Origin: Colidextribacter sp. OB.20
GTDB lineage: Bacteria > Bacillota > Clostridia > Oscillospirales > Oscillospiraceae
Reading direction: 5' to 3'
NCBI RefSeq assembly: GCF_009911595.1
Contig: NZ_QWKG01000020.1
Location: forward strand, 1-64,000
DNA length: 64,000 nt
Part shown: positions 8,170 through 16,719 of the stretch, in pieces
How positions within the stretch are numbered: position 1 is the first letter of the stretch
Layout of the letters: every line of letters begins with the position of its first letter
Translations under genes and position numbers: made by a program
Notes under the pieces: generated by a model
Databases searched by the model: none
The model's input: only the letters and a program-made list of their open reading frames with translations
What the model was told of the DNA's origin: nothing

Positions 8170-8283
8170 ATGAAAAGGCCTATTCTGGTCTTAACTGAGT
8201 ATCATCCGACTGCACTTGCGCCTCAGATTCAAACTATTCATCCAGTTGTTTCCACTTGGCTCGCAAAGAAATTCCACAAATGA
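8170..8283 (+). CDS. Small basic protein, 37 aa, unknown
   Basis: An ATG at 8170 follows a strong GGAGGT (8157-8162) with a 7-base spacing. The 37-codon frame starts MKRPILVLTEYHPTALAP and ends VSTWLAKKFHK. A terminator begins at its stop codon. It lies between the NACHT terminator and the recombinase, inside the AT-rich island. I do not recognise it. It could be a stand-alone peptide, a regulator of the island, or the start of a longer gene that was cut off. Confidence 0.5.
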   Translation: MKRPILVLTEYHPTALAPQIQTIHPVVSTWLAKKFHK

Positions 8284-8317
8284 TGCCTTTGCCGTTTTAT
8301 CGGCAAAGGCATTTAAA
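8283..8317 (+). terminator. Terminator after the 37-codon gene
   Basis: A perfect 12-bp stem, ATGCCTTTGCCG / CGGCAAAGGCAT (8283-8294 and 8301-8312), loop TTTTAT, followed by the AT-rich tail TTAAAATAATTT. Confidence 0.75.
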
Positions 8318-8391
8318 ATAATTTCTTGCCATGCGGCTGCTCATAGGGTATGATGATACCGAGCAGTTACGCCTTGAAGGAGGTGTAACAA

Positions 8392-9930
8392 ATCCTTTGT
8401 GCGATCTATACACGACTGAGTAAGGAGGACGAAGACAAGCACCAGCCCGAGTCCGAGAGCATTCAAAACCAGAAGTCCCTGCTTACCCAATACGCCATCG
8501 ACCACGGGTGGGACATCTACTCGATTTTCTGCGATGAGGACTACTCGGGAGTAGACAGCCAGCGTCCCGATTTCAACCGCATGATCGAGGCCGCAAAAGC
8601 GAAGAAATTTCAAATCATCCTCTGTAAGAGCCAATCCCGCTTCACCCGAGACATGGAACTGGTTGAGAAGTACATCCACGGTCTGTTCCCCATCTGGGGC
8701 ATCCGGTTTATTGCGGTAGCGGACAACGCCGACACGGAGGTCAAGGGCAACAAGAAGGCCCGGCAAATCAACGGCCTGGTGAACGAGTGGTATCTGGAGG
8801 ATCTGTCGGAAAACGTCCGCATGGTGTTCGACCTGAAGCGGCGGGAGGGAAAGTACATCGGCGGCTTTCCCATCTACGGCTACCGCAAGGACCCGGCGGA
8901 CAAAAACCACATCATCCCCGACCCTGAGGCGGCGGAGATAGTCCGCCAGATTTACCAATGGTCGTTGGAGGGCCACGGCCGCCAGAGCATCGCCTGCCTG
9001 CTGAACCAGCGGGGCATCCCCAATCCCACCCGCTACAAGGCGGAGCGGGGCTGGACCTGCAACCATCCCATCAAGAACGACTTCGGCCTGTGGAACAAGG
9101 TGACGGTGGGGCGAATCCTGACAAATGAGATGTACACCGGGGTGATGATTCAGGGGCGGCGGCGGAAGGTCAGCTGCAAATCCAAGGTCATCATTGACAC
9201 GCCGGAGAGCGAGTGGTATCGGGTGGAGGGCACCCACGAGGCCATCATCGACCGGGCGACCTTCGAGGCCGTCCAGCGGGTTTTAAAGCTGCGCGCCCGA
9301 ACGGACGGCTCTGGAGAGGCTCACCTGCTGTCCGGGCTGGTGAGGTGCGCCGACTGCGGCTCCACCATGAGCAAGTGCTCCAACGGCAGGCGGGCCTATC
9401 TACGCTGTAAGCTGTACGCCGACAGCGGCGGGGAAAAGCTGTGTACCCGCCACTCCGTCCGGCTGGACCGGCTCATTGACCTAATCTCCGACCGCATCCG
9501 ATACTACGTCCAGACCTACTACCAGCTGGACCCGGCAAACCTCCAGCCCCAGCGGGACACCCGCCGGGAGGCCCTGGAGCGGGAGCAAAAGACCCTGACT
9601 GCCCAGCTGGAGAAGCGCAGCCAGGCGCTGAAAACGCTGTATTTAGACCGGGTGTCGGAGGTCCTGGGCGAGGAGCAGTTTGTGGAGCTGAACCAGTCCT
9701 TTCTGCAAGAAAAAAGCCGCCTGGAGCGGCGGCTTGATTCGATCCAGAAGGAGCTGTCAGAGCGGGAGCATTCCGATAACCAGACCGAACTGATGGAACG
9801 GGCGAAAGAGCTTTTGCGGCTGGAGACCGTCCCCCGGGAGCTGGTGGCGGGGCTGGTGGAGAAAATCGAGGTCTGCGAGCGGGACCCGGAGACCAGTCGG
9901 CAGGAGATCAGGGTGACCTGGAGGTTTTAG
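8392..9930 (+). CDS. Large serine recombinase of the element, with a non-canonical (ATC) or lost start codon
   Basis: From 8392 the frame encodes 512 residues. The resolvase domain has the catalytic Ser in IYTRLSKED near residue 11 and the Arg-containing segment SQSRFTRDM. A recombinase domain follows (GKYIGGFPIYGY onward), then a zinc ribbon (LVRCADCGSTMSKC, with Cys at KLYADSGGEKLC) and a C-terminal coiled coil rich in Glu/Lys/Leu. This is the full architecture of transposon/ICE recombinases. The frame is bounded by TAA at 8386-8388. No ATG, GTG or TTG occurs before 8581, which would delete the catalytic Ser. AAGGAGGTG at 8377-8385 is well placed for ATC at 8392-8394, where homologues would have ATG. 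The gene is therefore either expressed from a rare start or freshly inactivated. Its stop overlaps the HAD gene stop. Confidence 0.85.
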   Translation: MLCAIYTRLSKEDEDKHQPESESIQNQKSLLTQYAIDHGWDIYSIFCDEDYSGVDSQRPDFNRMIEAAKAKKFQIILCKSQSRFTRDMELVEKYIHGLFPIWGIRFIAVADNADTEVKGNKKARQINGLVNEWYLEDLSENVRMVFDLKRREGKYIGGFPIYGYRKDPADKNHIIPDPEAAEIVRQIYQWSLEGHGRQSIACLLNQRGIPNPTRYKAERGWTCNHPIKNDFGLWNKVTVGRILTNEMYTGVMIQGRRRKVSCKSKVIIDTPESEWYRVEGTHEAIIDRATFEAVQRVLKLRARTDGSGEAHLLSGLVRCADCGSTMSKCSNGRRAYLRCKLYADSGGEKLCTRHSVRLDRLIDLISDRIRYYVQTYYQLDPANLQPQRDTRREALEREQKTLTAQLEKRSQALKTLYLDRVSEVLGEEQFVELNQSFLQEKSRLERRLDSIQKELSEREHSDNQTELMERAKELLRLETVPRELVAGLVEKIEVCERDPETSRQEIRVTWRF

Positions 9931-10739
9931 ACCTCCCCCTTGGCCGCCCGGACGATATCCCCTACCCCGTCCAGGATCATGGACGGCCGGTAGGAGAAGG
10001 TTTTCATCGTCTCCGGGGTGGAGATGCCCGACAGGACCAGCACGGTGGACATACCGCTCTCCAGGCCGGAGATTACGTCGGTGTCCATCCGGTCACCCAC
10101 CATCACCGCGTCCTCGGAGTGGCACTTGAGCAGCCGCAGGCCGGTGCGCATCATCAGGGGATTGGGCTTGCCGCAGAAGTAGGCCTTCGTCCCGGTGGCC
10201 ATCTCGATGGGAGCCACCAGGGCGCCGCAGGCGGGGACAGTGCTCTCCTCCCCCGGGGCGGAGACGTCAGAGTTGGCCCCGATGAGCTTGGCCCCGCCCA
10301 GCACCAGGTTGATGGCCTTGGTGATGGTGTTCAGGGAGTAGTTCTGGCTCTCGCCGATGACCACGTAGTCGGGGTCGATGTCGTTCATGGTGATATCCGC
10401 GTCGTACAGGGCGTTGAGCAGGCCGGCCTCCCCCAGGGCGTAGACCGAGCAGCCGGGGGCCTGACTCTTCAAAAAGGCCGCCGTAGCCAGGGCGCTGGTG
10501 TAGAAGTGCTCCTCGGGCACGTCCAGCCCCATACGGGCCAGCTTCTGCTGGAGCTCCCTGGGCGTGGAGCCGCTGTTGTTGGTCAAAAAGAGATAGGACT
10601 TCTTCTCCTCGTTGAGCCACTGGATAAACTCCGGAACCCCGGGCAGAATCTGATTGCCGTGGTAGATCACGCCGTCCATGTCGCAGATGAAGCCCTTTTT
10701 CTTCTGAAAATCAATGGAATACATCCTTCTTTTCCCCAT
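9927..10739 (-). CDS. HAD-IIA family sugar-phosphate phosphatase (NagD-like)
   Basis: About 270 residues. HAD motif I is GFICDMDGVIYHG, motif II is FLTNNSGSTP, a Lys follows in GKPNPLMM, and motif III/IV is AVMVGDRMDTDV, with a C2 cap between. This is the NagD/PGP-like group, which dephosphorylates sugar or nucleotide phosphates. The start is taken at MGKRRMYSIDF (10737-10739). MYSIDF at 10722-10724 is also possible, because an AGAAGG site lies too close to decide. The gene is full length, so any integration event at its 3' end preserved the protein. It shares its last bases tail-to-tail with the recombinase. Confidence 0.9.
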   Translation of the reverse strand: MGKRRMYSIDFQKKKGFICDMDGVIYHGNQILPGVPEFIQWLNEEKKSYLFLTNNSGSTPRELQQKLARMGLDVPEEHFYTSALATAAFLKSQAPGCSVYALGEAGLLNALYDADITMNDIDPDYVVIGESQNYSLNTITKAINLVLGGAKLIGANSDVSAPGEESTVPACGALVAPIEMATGTKAYFCGKPNPLMMRTGLRLLKCHSEDAVMVGDRMDTDVISGLESGMSTVLVLSGISTPETMKTFSYRPSMILDGVGDIVRAAKGEV

Positions 10740-10804
10740 TTCTGACCCGCCGTATCCGGCGGGTTTCATATTCACCGATAGTATAACAGATTGCGGGGGA
10801 GCAC

Positions 10805-10872
10805 GCAAGAAAAACGAAGTTTTTCGCCAAGGTTTCTTTTTGGTTACTTTTTCTTTTCGAAGAAAAAGTAAC
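10805..10872. repeat. Palindromic intergenic repeat (two hairpins)
   Basis: A near-perfect hairpin of 13-bp arms, GTTACTTTTTCTT / AAGAAAAAGTAAC with loop TTCG (10843-10872), preceded by a smaller AGAAAAACGAAGTTTTTC hairpin near 10808-10825. It sits between the HAD gene and a truncated P-loop gene and abuts the truncation point, so it may be a repeat inserted into or left at the break. Confidence 0.75.
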
Positions 10873-10883
10873 AGGGCGTGTCT

Positions 10884-11183
10884 TTACGGCACCACCCCCT
10901 GGGGCGCTGTTCCGTCCACAATGGCGGCGGGGATGCCGGGGAGGATCACGGCGTCCAGGGAGTCCGGATCGCCGGAACAGAGGATGTACTCGGTTTCCAG
11001 CCCGGCCTCCTGGGCCCAGGCGCCCACCTTGCGCATGAGGGTGGACTTGCCGCAGCCGGGCCCGCCCTTCAGGATGTAGATGGCCCGGGCCTCCTCGGGG
11101 GCGAGGAGGTGGTCGTACAGGGAGTAAAAGCCGGTGGGGGCGTTGGCCCCCAGAAAATATTGAATATGTGGCAAAGCAGTCAT
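10884..11183 (-). pseudogene. Truncated P-loop ATPase (N-terminal 99 residues only)
   Basis: A good start (GGAGGG before the ATG at 11181-11183) opens a protein beginning MTALPHIQYFLGANAPTGFY, with Walker A KGGPGCGKSTLM at about residues 39-50 and then AAIVDGTAP. It resembles the first quarter of the roughly 360-residue PRK06851-type ATPases found in Firmicutes. It stops after GVVP, where the rest of the nucleotide-binding domain should follow. The palindromic repeat lies just downstream, so the 3' part was probably deleted. A functional 99-residue protein is unlikely. Confidence 0.7.
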
Positions 11184-11277
11184 AAGCGACCCTCCGTATC
11201 AACGATTTTACGCCTCAGCCTATGTCGGGACGGGGGCGTTTGTGCGAAAAACAGCCGCCGAAAATACGCGTTGGGGA

Positions 11278-11306
11278 TTGTATCCCGGTTTGACTTTTGG
11301 TATAAT
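11278..11306 (+). promoter_or_regulatory. Promoter of the sulfite/nitrite reductase gene
   Basis: TTGTAT (11278-11283), 17-bp spacer, TATAAT (11301-11306). It lies about 77 bases before the chosen start at 11383 and rules out the longer frame that opens at 11242 upstream of the promoter. Confidence 0.75.
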
Positions 11307-11382
11307 GAGGAAAACTTACCATAGCCTGTCTGGAGCGGTTCAGGCGCATGGCAGATTACGACAGGAAAGGCTGGAAAACCGT

Positions 11383-12927
11383 ATGAACAAGCAGTGGACT
11401 GATACCTTCTGTGGGGAAATTGAGAGCTTTAAAGACGCCATCGGCGCCTTTGACAAGGGGGAGATCGACCGGAAGGCCTACAAGGGCGTGTCCGGCGGCC
11501 TGGGCTCCTACGCCCAGCGGGACCACTCCAGGCACATGCTCCGCCTGCGCCTGCCCGGCGGGCGGCTGACGATGGAGCGGCTGAGGTTCCTGGCCGAGGT
11601 GGTGGAGCGGGAGCAGGTGGGCCGGATGAAGCTGACCACCTGCGAGACCATCCAGCTCCACGACCTGTCCGCCAACCAGGTGCCCGCCCTCATGGCGGAG
11701 GCGGTGGGTTGCGGGATCTACACCAAGGGGGGCGGCGGCGACAACCCCCGGAACGTGATGGCCAGCCCCCTAAGCGGCGTTCAGCCCGGCGAGGCCTTCG
11801 ACGTGGTCCCCTATGCAGAGGCGGTGACCAAATATCTGCTGTCCATCTGCCGGGACATTAAAATGCCCCGCAAGCTGAAAATCGCCTTCTGCAACGGGGT
11901 GGACGACTGCGTCCACAGCGCCTTCCGGGATATGGGCTTCCTGGCCCAGCCGGACGGCACCTTTGCCCTGCGCATCGCCGGCGGCCTGGGGGCGGCCCGG
12001 CCCTCTATGGGCGTGCTGGTGGAGGAGCATGTCCAGCCCAGGGAGGTCCTGTACTACGTCCGGGCCATGGTGGACACCTTCTGCGCCCACGGCGACTATG
12101 AGAACCGGGCCAGAGCCCGCACCCGCTATATGCAGGACACCCTGGGCCCCGAGGGCCTGAAGGAGGCCTTCCTCAAGAACGTGGCCGCCCGGAAGGCGGA
12201 GGGCGGGCTGGAGGTCACCGGCCTGGAGGCCCCCGCTGACATCGCCAGAGACAGCAGCGGCACTGTGGACCACCCCCGCGCCATCCCCCAGAAGCAGGCC
12301 GGCATGTACGCCGTGAAGTACCACCCCATCGGGGGCCTGCTGCCCGTGGAGAAGCCCCGCCAGCTCTATGAGCTGCTGAAGGACATCCCCGGAGCGGAGA
12401 TTCGCGTGGCCCCCAACGAGAAGCTGTATGTCATCAACCTCACCGCCGCTGAGGCGGAGAAGGTGATTGCTGCCACCGAGGACGGGGCCCGCACCAGATT
12501 TGAGTGCAGCGTGGCCTGCATCGGCGCGGCCACCTGCCAGCAAGGGGTCCGGGACAGCCAAGGGGTCCTCCGGACCCTGGTGGAGGCCGTCCGGGAGGCG
12601 GGTATCCCCGACGGAGCCCTGCCCAAAATCGTGATCTCTGGCTGTCCCTCCAGCTGCGCCGCCCACCAGGCGGGGGCTATGGGCTTCCAGGGGGGCGTGA
12701 AGCTGGTGGACAAGAAGCCTCAGCCCGCCTTTAAGATGTTCCTCAGCGGCACGGACCAGGTGGGCCAGGCCCGCTTCGGTCAGGAGGTGGGTACCGTTCT
12801 GGAGGCCGACCTGCCCGCCCTGCTGGTGGAGCTGGGCAAGGCGGCGGCCGCCGCCGGCCAGGACTGGCATCAGTGGTCGGAGGACCACGCCGCTGAGCGG
12901 GACGCCATCATCGCCAAATACCTGTAA
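11383..12927 (+). CDS. Siroheme [4Fe-4S] sulfite/nitrite reductase family protein
   Basis: A 514-residue protein with two ferredoxin-like half-domains (around residues 30-95 and 310-370) and siroheme-binding regions. The [4Fe-4S]/siroheme cysteines are present as CX5C (ACIGAATCQQ, near 378-384) and CX3C (SGCPSSC, near 420-424). Such enzymes perform six-electron reduction of sulfite to sulfide or nitrite to ammonia with ferredoxin as donor. The start is MNKQWTD, downstream of a clear promoter. It is a single gene without an obvious reductase partner next to it, so the substrate cannot be decided from context. Confidence 0.88.
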   Translation: MNKQWTDTFCGEIESFKDAIGAFDKGEIDRKAYKGVSGGLGSYAQRDHSRHMLRLRLPGGRLTMERLRFLAEVVEREQVGRMKLTTCETIQLHDLSANQVPALMAEAVGCGIYTKGGGGDNPRNVMASPLSGVQPGEAFDVVPYAEAVTKYLLSICRDIKMPRKLKIAFCNGVDDCVHSAFRDMGFLAQPDGTFALRIAGGLGAARPSMGVLVEEHVQPREVLYYVRAMVDTFCAHGDYENRARARTRYMQDTLGPEGLKEAFLKNVAARKAEGGLEVTGLEAPADIARDSSGTVDHPRAIPQKQAGMYAVKYHPIGGLLPVEKPRQLYELLKDIPGAEIRVAPNEKLYVINLTAAEAEKVIAATEDGARTRFECSVACIGAATCQQGVRDSQGVLRTLVEAVREAGIPDGALPKIVISGCPSSCAAHQAGAMGFQGGVKLVDKKPQPAFKMFLSGTDQVGQARFGQEVGTVLEADLPALLVELGKAAAAAGQDWHQWSEDHAAERDAIIAKYL

Positions 12928-12984
12928 CCACAAAACCGCGGGGCGGCCCGGCTGGGCTGTCCCTGCTTTTAAGGAGGCGCTCAC

Positions 12985-13845
12985 ATGGACATGAAAAAGA
13001 TTGACCCTCCCCTGGAGGCACTGCTGGAGGACATCAAGGCCCGGACAAAAGTCCCCGCCTACCGCCTGCGGGTCCAGCGGGGGAAGACCCCCGGCCTGAC
13101 CGACAGCAAAATCGGCGGCCTGCCCTACTGGGACCTGAGCCGGCCCTACCCGGCGGACGAGAAGGGCCAGCCCTTGCAGCTGCTGGCTCAGATCAACTTT
13201 GGGGCGGAGGACATGGACAAGCCCTTCCCCAAAACCGGCCTGCTCCAGTTTTTTATCGGTCAGGACGAGGTATTTGGCTGCAACTTTGCCTCCGCCCCGG
13301 ACCAGAAGAACTACCGGGTGGTGTACCACCCGGAAATTGACGGGAGCGTCACCCCGGACCAGGTGTCCGCACTGGGCGTCCCTGGCCTGGTGGACGACTA
13401 CAGAACCAGCCCCCTGGAGGAGGTGCTGGCCATCCGCGCAGAGCGGGAAGACAGCTCCGCCAACGACCGCTCTTTTGTCTTTGAGGACGCCTTCCGGGCG
13501 GCGGTGAAGGCTGTGATGGGGGTGGACATAGGAGAGAAGAAGTCCTGGGAGTTTCTGGAGGAGGACGCCTATGATGAGCTGTTTGAGTCCTTTCTGGATA
13601 CTGACGACGGCTGCGAGAACGGCGGCCACTGGATGCTGGGTTACCCCAGCTTTACCCAGGAGGACCCCCGGACAGAGGACAGCCCCTTCGACACCCTGCT
13701 GCTCCAGATCGACTCCATGCAGGATGAGGAGAACAACTACTCCATCCTCTGGGGGGACTGCGGCGTGTGCAATTTCTTCATCGCCCGGACCGACCTGGAG
13801 AGGCTGGATTTCAGCCGGGTGCTCTACAACTGGGACTGCTGCTGA
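12985..13845 (+). CDS. YwqG/DUF1963-family protein
   Basis: A 286-residue soluble protein. It contains the family's typical KIGGLPYWDLSRPYP segment near residue 42, LLAQINFGA near 63, LLQFFIG near 82 and a C-terminal LLQIDSM...WGDCGVCNFFI block. DUF1963 (YwqG) proteins are widespread with no settled biochemical role. GGAGGC at 12972-12977 precedes the ATG. It follows the reductase gene by 57 bases and could be cotranscribed. Confidence 0.85.
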   Translation: MDMKKIDPPLEALLEDIKARTKVPAYRLRVQRGKTPGLTDSKIGGLPYWDLSRPYPADEKGQPLQLLAQINFGAEDMDKPFPKTGLLQFFIGQDEVFGCNFASAPDQKNYRVVYHPEIDGSVTPDQVSALGVPGLVDDYRTSPLEEVLAIRAEREDSSANDRSFVFEDAFRAAVKAVMGVDIGEKKSWEFLEEDAYDELFESFLDTDDGCENGGHWMLGYPSFTQEDPRTEDSPFDTLLLQIDSMQDEENNYSILWGDCGVCNFFIARTDLERLDFSRVLYNWDCC

Positions 13846-13857
13846 TTTTATGCACTC

Positions 13858-13936
13858 CGTAGGGGGCGGCCTCTGTGCCGCCCCGGATGCGCATCATGAC
13901 ACCATACCGGCGGGGCGGCGCGGAGGCCGCCCCCTA
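13858..13936. repeat. Family-1 palindromic repeat (GTAGGGGGCGG...CCGCCCCCTAC)
   Basis: The element begins CCGTAGGGGGCGGCC and ends GGCCGCCCCCTAC, so it has terminal inverted repeats around a second small hairpin. It belongs to a family seen again at 16720, 26.65-26.82 kb, 40.93 kb and 47.95 kb. It lies between the YwqG gene and the ABC importer operon. Confidence 0.8.
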
Positions 13937-14003
13937 CACCAATTTGCACCAAAAACAACACGGCGCGCCGTGTTCCCGCGCCCTGCGAAAAGGATAACAA
14001 ACC

Positions 14004-14969
14004 ATGAAACAACGCATATTTATCACACTATTGCTCCTTGCCCTTCTGCTGGCCTCCTGCGGGCGGACGGCCCAGCCCCCCGTGGAGTCTGGGCCGGTGG
14101 ACGCCTCCTCTGAGGCCGGAAAAATTGCCTTCACCGACGGCCTGGGCCAGGAGTTTTCCATCGACCCGCCCCGGCGTGCGGTGGTGATGATCGGCAGCTT
14201 TGCCGACGTGTGGGTGCTGGCGGGGGGAGAGGAGGTCCTGGCCGCCACCGCCAACGACGCCTGGGAGTCCTACGGCCTGGAGCTGGGGGAGGGGACTGCC
14301 AACATCGGCTCCCCCATGAAGCCCAGCGCCGAGCTGGTGCTGGCGGCGGAGCCCGACCTGGTGATTGCAAGCAGCCTGTCCCCCTCCAACCTGGAGCTGA
14401 GGGAGACCTTCGACCGCTCCGGCATCCCCGCCGCCTACTTCGACGTGTCCTCCTTCCAGGACTACCTGGACCTGCTGGAGCTGTTTACCCGGCTCACCGG
14501 CCACCCGGAACGCTATGAGCAGTACGGGACCGCCGTCCAGGCGCAGGTGGACGAGGCCGTGCAGCGCAGGGCCGTCTATGACTTCATCCCCACTGTGCTC
14601 ACCATTCAGGTTTCGGGGAGCAGCGTGAAGGTGAAGAACAGCGAGGACAACGTGCTGGGCCCCATGCTGAAGGACCTGGGCTGTCTCAACATCGCCGACC
14701 GGGACGGGGCCCAGCTGGAGGAGCTGTCCCTGGAGGCCATCCTACAGGCCGACCCGGGCTACATCTTCGCTGTCTACCACGGCACCGATGAGGCGGCCGC
14801 CCGGGCCAATCTGGAGGAAACCCTGCTGTCCAACCCCGCCTGGGCCTCCCTCAGCGCGGTGCAGGGGGGACGGTTCCACATCCTGGAGCGGAGGATGTAC
14901 AGCCTGAAGCCCAACGCCCTGTGGGGGGACGCCTATGAACAGCTTGCGGATATCCTCTGTGGGGAATAA
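14004..14969 (+). CDS. ABC transporter substrate-binding lipoprotein (iron-siderophore/cobalamin type)
   Basis: A 321-residue lipoprotein: signal sequence and lipobox LLLASC near residues 10-16, then a bilobed Peripla_BP_2 fold joined by a long helix. Typical segments are AVVMIGSFADVWVLAGG and AAEPDLVIASSLSPSN. It would capture an Fe3+-siderophore, haem or corrinoid and hand it to the FecCD-type permease that follows. An AAGGATAA site precedes the ATG. It is the first gene of a three-gene importer operon with overlapping coding ends. Confidence 0.9.
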   Translation: MKQRIFITLLLLALLLASCGRTAQPPVESGPVDASSEAGKIAFTDGLGQEFSIDPPRRAVVMIGSFADVWVLAGGEEVLAATANDAWESYGLELGEGTANIGSPMKPSAELVLAAEPDLVIASSLSPSNLELRETFDRSGIPAAYFDVSSFQDYLDLLELFTRLTGHPERYEQYGTAVQAQVDEAVQRRAVYDFIPTVLTIQVSGSSVKVKNSEDNVLGPMLKDLGCLNIADRDGAQLEELSLEAILQADPGYIFAVYHGTDEAAARANLEETLLSNPAWASLSAVQGGRFHILERRMYSLKPNALWGDAYEQLADILCGE

Positions 14970-15954
14970 GGGCCGGGCCGGGGTGATCGCCCTGCTGGCG
15001 GGGCTGGTGGCGCTGGCCTCGGTGGCCAGTCTGGCCTTCGGAGCGGTGTCCATCCCGCCCGGGGAGGTCATCGCCGCCCTGCTGGGCCGGGGGAGCGGCA
15101 CAACGGCCTCCATCGTCCTATACGCCCGCCTGCCCCGGCTGTGCGGCTGTCTGCTGGCGGGGGCGGCCCTGGCCTGTTCCGGCGTGATCATCCAGGGGGT
15201 GCTGAACAACCCCCTGGCTGCCCCCAACATCATCGGGGTCAACTCCGGGGCGGGGCTGGCCACCGCAATCTGCTGCGCTCTGGCCCCCAGGGCGGTTCGG
15301 CTCACCCCCATCGCCGCCTTTCTGGGGGCGCTGACGGGGGTGCTGCTGGTGCTGGTCATCTCGGAGCGGGCGGGGGCGGCGAGAATCACCCTGGTGCTGG
15401 CGGGAGTGGCGATGTCCAGCATGTTCAGCGCCGGCATTGACGCGGTGGTCACCTTTTTTCCCGATGCCCTCAGCGGCTACACCGACTTCCGCATCGGCGG
15501 GGTGAAAAATCTGTCCATGGCCCGGCTGGCCCCCGCCTTCTGGGTGATTTTGATTGCCCTGGCGATTGCCCTGTCCCTGTCCAACGAGCTGGACCTGCTC
15601 CTGCTGGGCCGGGAGACCGCCCGAAGCCTGGGCCTGCCCGCCAAGCGGCTGCGGCTGGTCCTGCTCATGCTGGCGGCGGCACTGGCGGGAGCGGCGGTGA
15701 GCTTCGCCGGCCTGCTGGGCTTTGTGGGCCTGCTGGCGCCCCATATGATGCGCCGCCTCGTGGGGGAGGACAGCCTTCCCCTGCTGCTGGCCTCCGCTCT
15801 GGGGGGCGGACTGCTGCTCACCGCCTGCGATCTGACCTCCCGGCTCATCTTCGTACCCTTTGAGCTGCCCCTGGGGGTGGTGCTGTCTTTGACAGGGGGA
15901 CCCTTCTTTATCTGGCTGCTGCTGCGGCAGCGGAGAGGGGGCGGCGGGCTGTGA
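14935..15954 (+). CDS. FecCD-family ABC permease
   Basis: A 339-residue integral membrane protein with about nine to ten transmembrane helices and the family signatures RLPRLCGCLLAGAALA (residues about 64-79), NPLAAPNIIGVNSGAG and GLLAPHMMRRLVG. The chosen ATG overlaps the lipoprotein gene by 35 bases and gives the usual short cytoplasmic N-terminus before helix 1. A GTG nearer helix 1 is possible. It forms the membrane channel of the importer. Its end overlaps the ATPase start. Confidence 0.92.
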   Translation: MNSLRISSVGNKGRAGVIALLAGLVALASVASLAFGAVSIPPGEVIAALLGRGSGTTASIVLYARLPRLCGCLLAGAALACSGVIIQGVLNNPLAAPNIIGVNSGAGLATAICCALAPRAVRLTPIAAFLGALTGVLLVLVISERAGAARITLVLAGVAMSSMFSAGIDAVVTFFPDALSGYTDFRIGGVKNLSMARLAPAFWVILIALAIALSLSNELDLLLLGRETARSLGLPAKRLRLVLLMLAAALAGAAVSFAGLLGFVGLLAPHMMRRLVGEDSLPLLLASALGGGLLLTACDLTSRLIFVPFELPLGVVLSLTGGPFFIWLLLRQRRGGGGL

Positions 15955-16706
15955 TTGAGCTGAAAAACCTCTGGGCGGGCTACCCAGGCCGCCCGGTGCT
16001 GGAGGATGTGACCCTGGAGCTCCGCCCGGGGGAGGTGCTGGCCATTCTGGGGCCCAACGGCTGCGGCAAGAGTACCCTGCTCCGGTCGGCCAACGGCCTG
16101 CTCTCCAGGGCCGGAGGGGAGGTGCTGGTGGACGGCGTGCCTCTGGAGCGGCTGTCCGCCAAAGAGATTGCCCAAAAGGTGGCCTATCTGCCCCAGTCCC
16201 GGACCACCCCCAATATCACCGCCGCGCGGATGGTCCTCCACGGCCGCTTTCCCTATCTGTCCTACCCCCGGCGATACCGCCGGGAGGACCGGGAGATGGT
16301 AAAGCGGGCGCTGGAGTGGGTGGGGGCGGCGGAGCTGGCTGACCGCCCCCTGACCGAGCTGTCCGGGGGCCAGCGGCAGAAGGTCTATCTTGCCATGGCC
16401 CTGGCCCAGGACACAGAGACCATCCTGATGGACGAGCCCACCACCTATCTGGACGTGAGCTGTCAGCTGGAGGTGATGGCCCTGGCCCGGCGGCTGGCGG
16501 GGTCGGGCCGGGCGGTGGTGATGGTCCTCCACGATTTGACCATGGCCCTCCAGTACGCCCACCGGGCGGCCCTGCTCAGCGGCGGCCGTGTGGTGCGGAC
16601 GGGCGCGCCGGAGGAGCTCTATGCCGGAGAGGCGCTGGAGCGGGTGATGGGCGTCCGGCTGGGCCGGGTGGAGACAGAGGAGGGCTGGCGGTATTTTTAC
16701 AGGTAA
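15951..16706 (+). CDS. ABC transporter ATP-binding protein (FepC/BtuD type)
   Basis: A 251-residue ATPase: Walker A GPNGCGKST near residue 36, signature LSGGQRQK near 138, Walker B ILMDEPTTYLD near 158, switch His in VLHDLTMA near 192. It starts with GTG overlapping the permease stop (GTGA), so translation is coupled. With the two preceding genes it forms a complete iron-siderophore/haem/cobalamin importer. The exact substrate is unknown. Confidence 0.93.
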   Translation: MIELKNLWAGYPGRPVLEDVTLELRPGEVLAILGPNGCGKSTLLRSANGLLSRAGGEVLVDGVPLERLSAKEIAQKVAYLPQSRTTPNITAARMVLHGRFPYLSYPRRYRREDREMVKRALEWVGAAELADRPLTELSGGQRQKVYLAMALAQDTETILMDEPTTYLDVSCQLEVMALARRLAGSGRAVVMVLHDLTMALQYAHRAALLSGGRVVRTGAPEELYAGEALERVMGVRLGRVETEEGWRYFYR

Positions 16707-16719
16707 GGGGACTGTTCTT

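Noticed and set aside
11242-11382. Longer N-terminus of the sulfite/nitrite reductase starting at 11242
   Set aside because: A consensus-like promoter (11278-11306) lies inside it, so the longer form would start upstream of transcription. The family start fits 11383.
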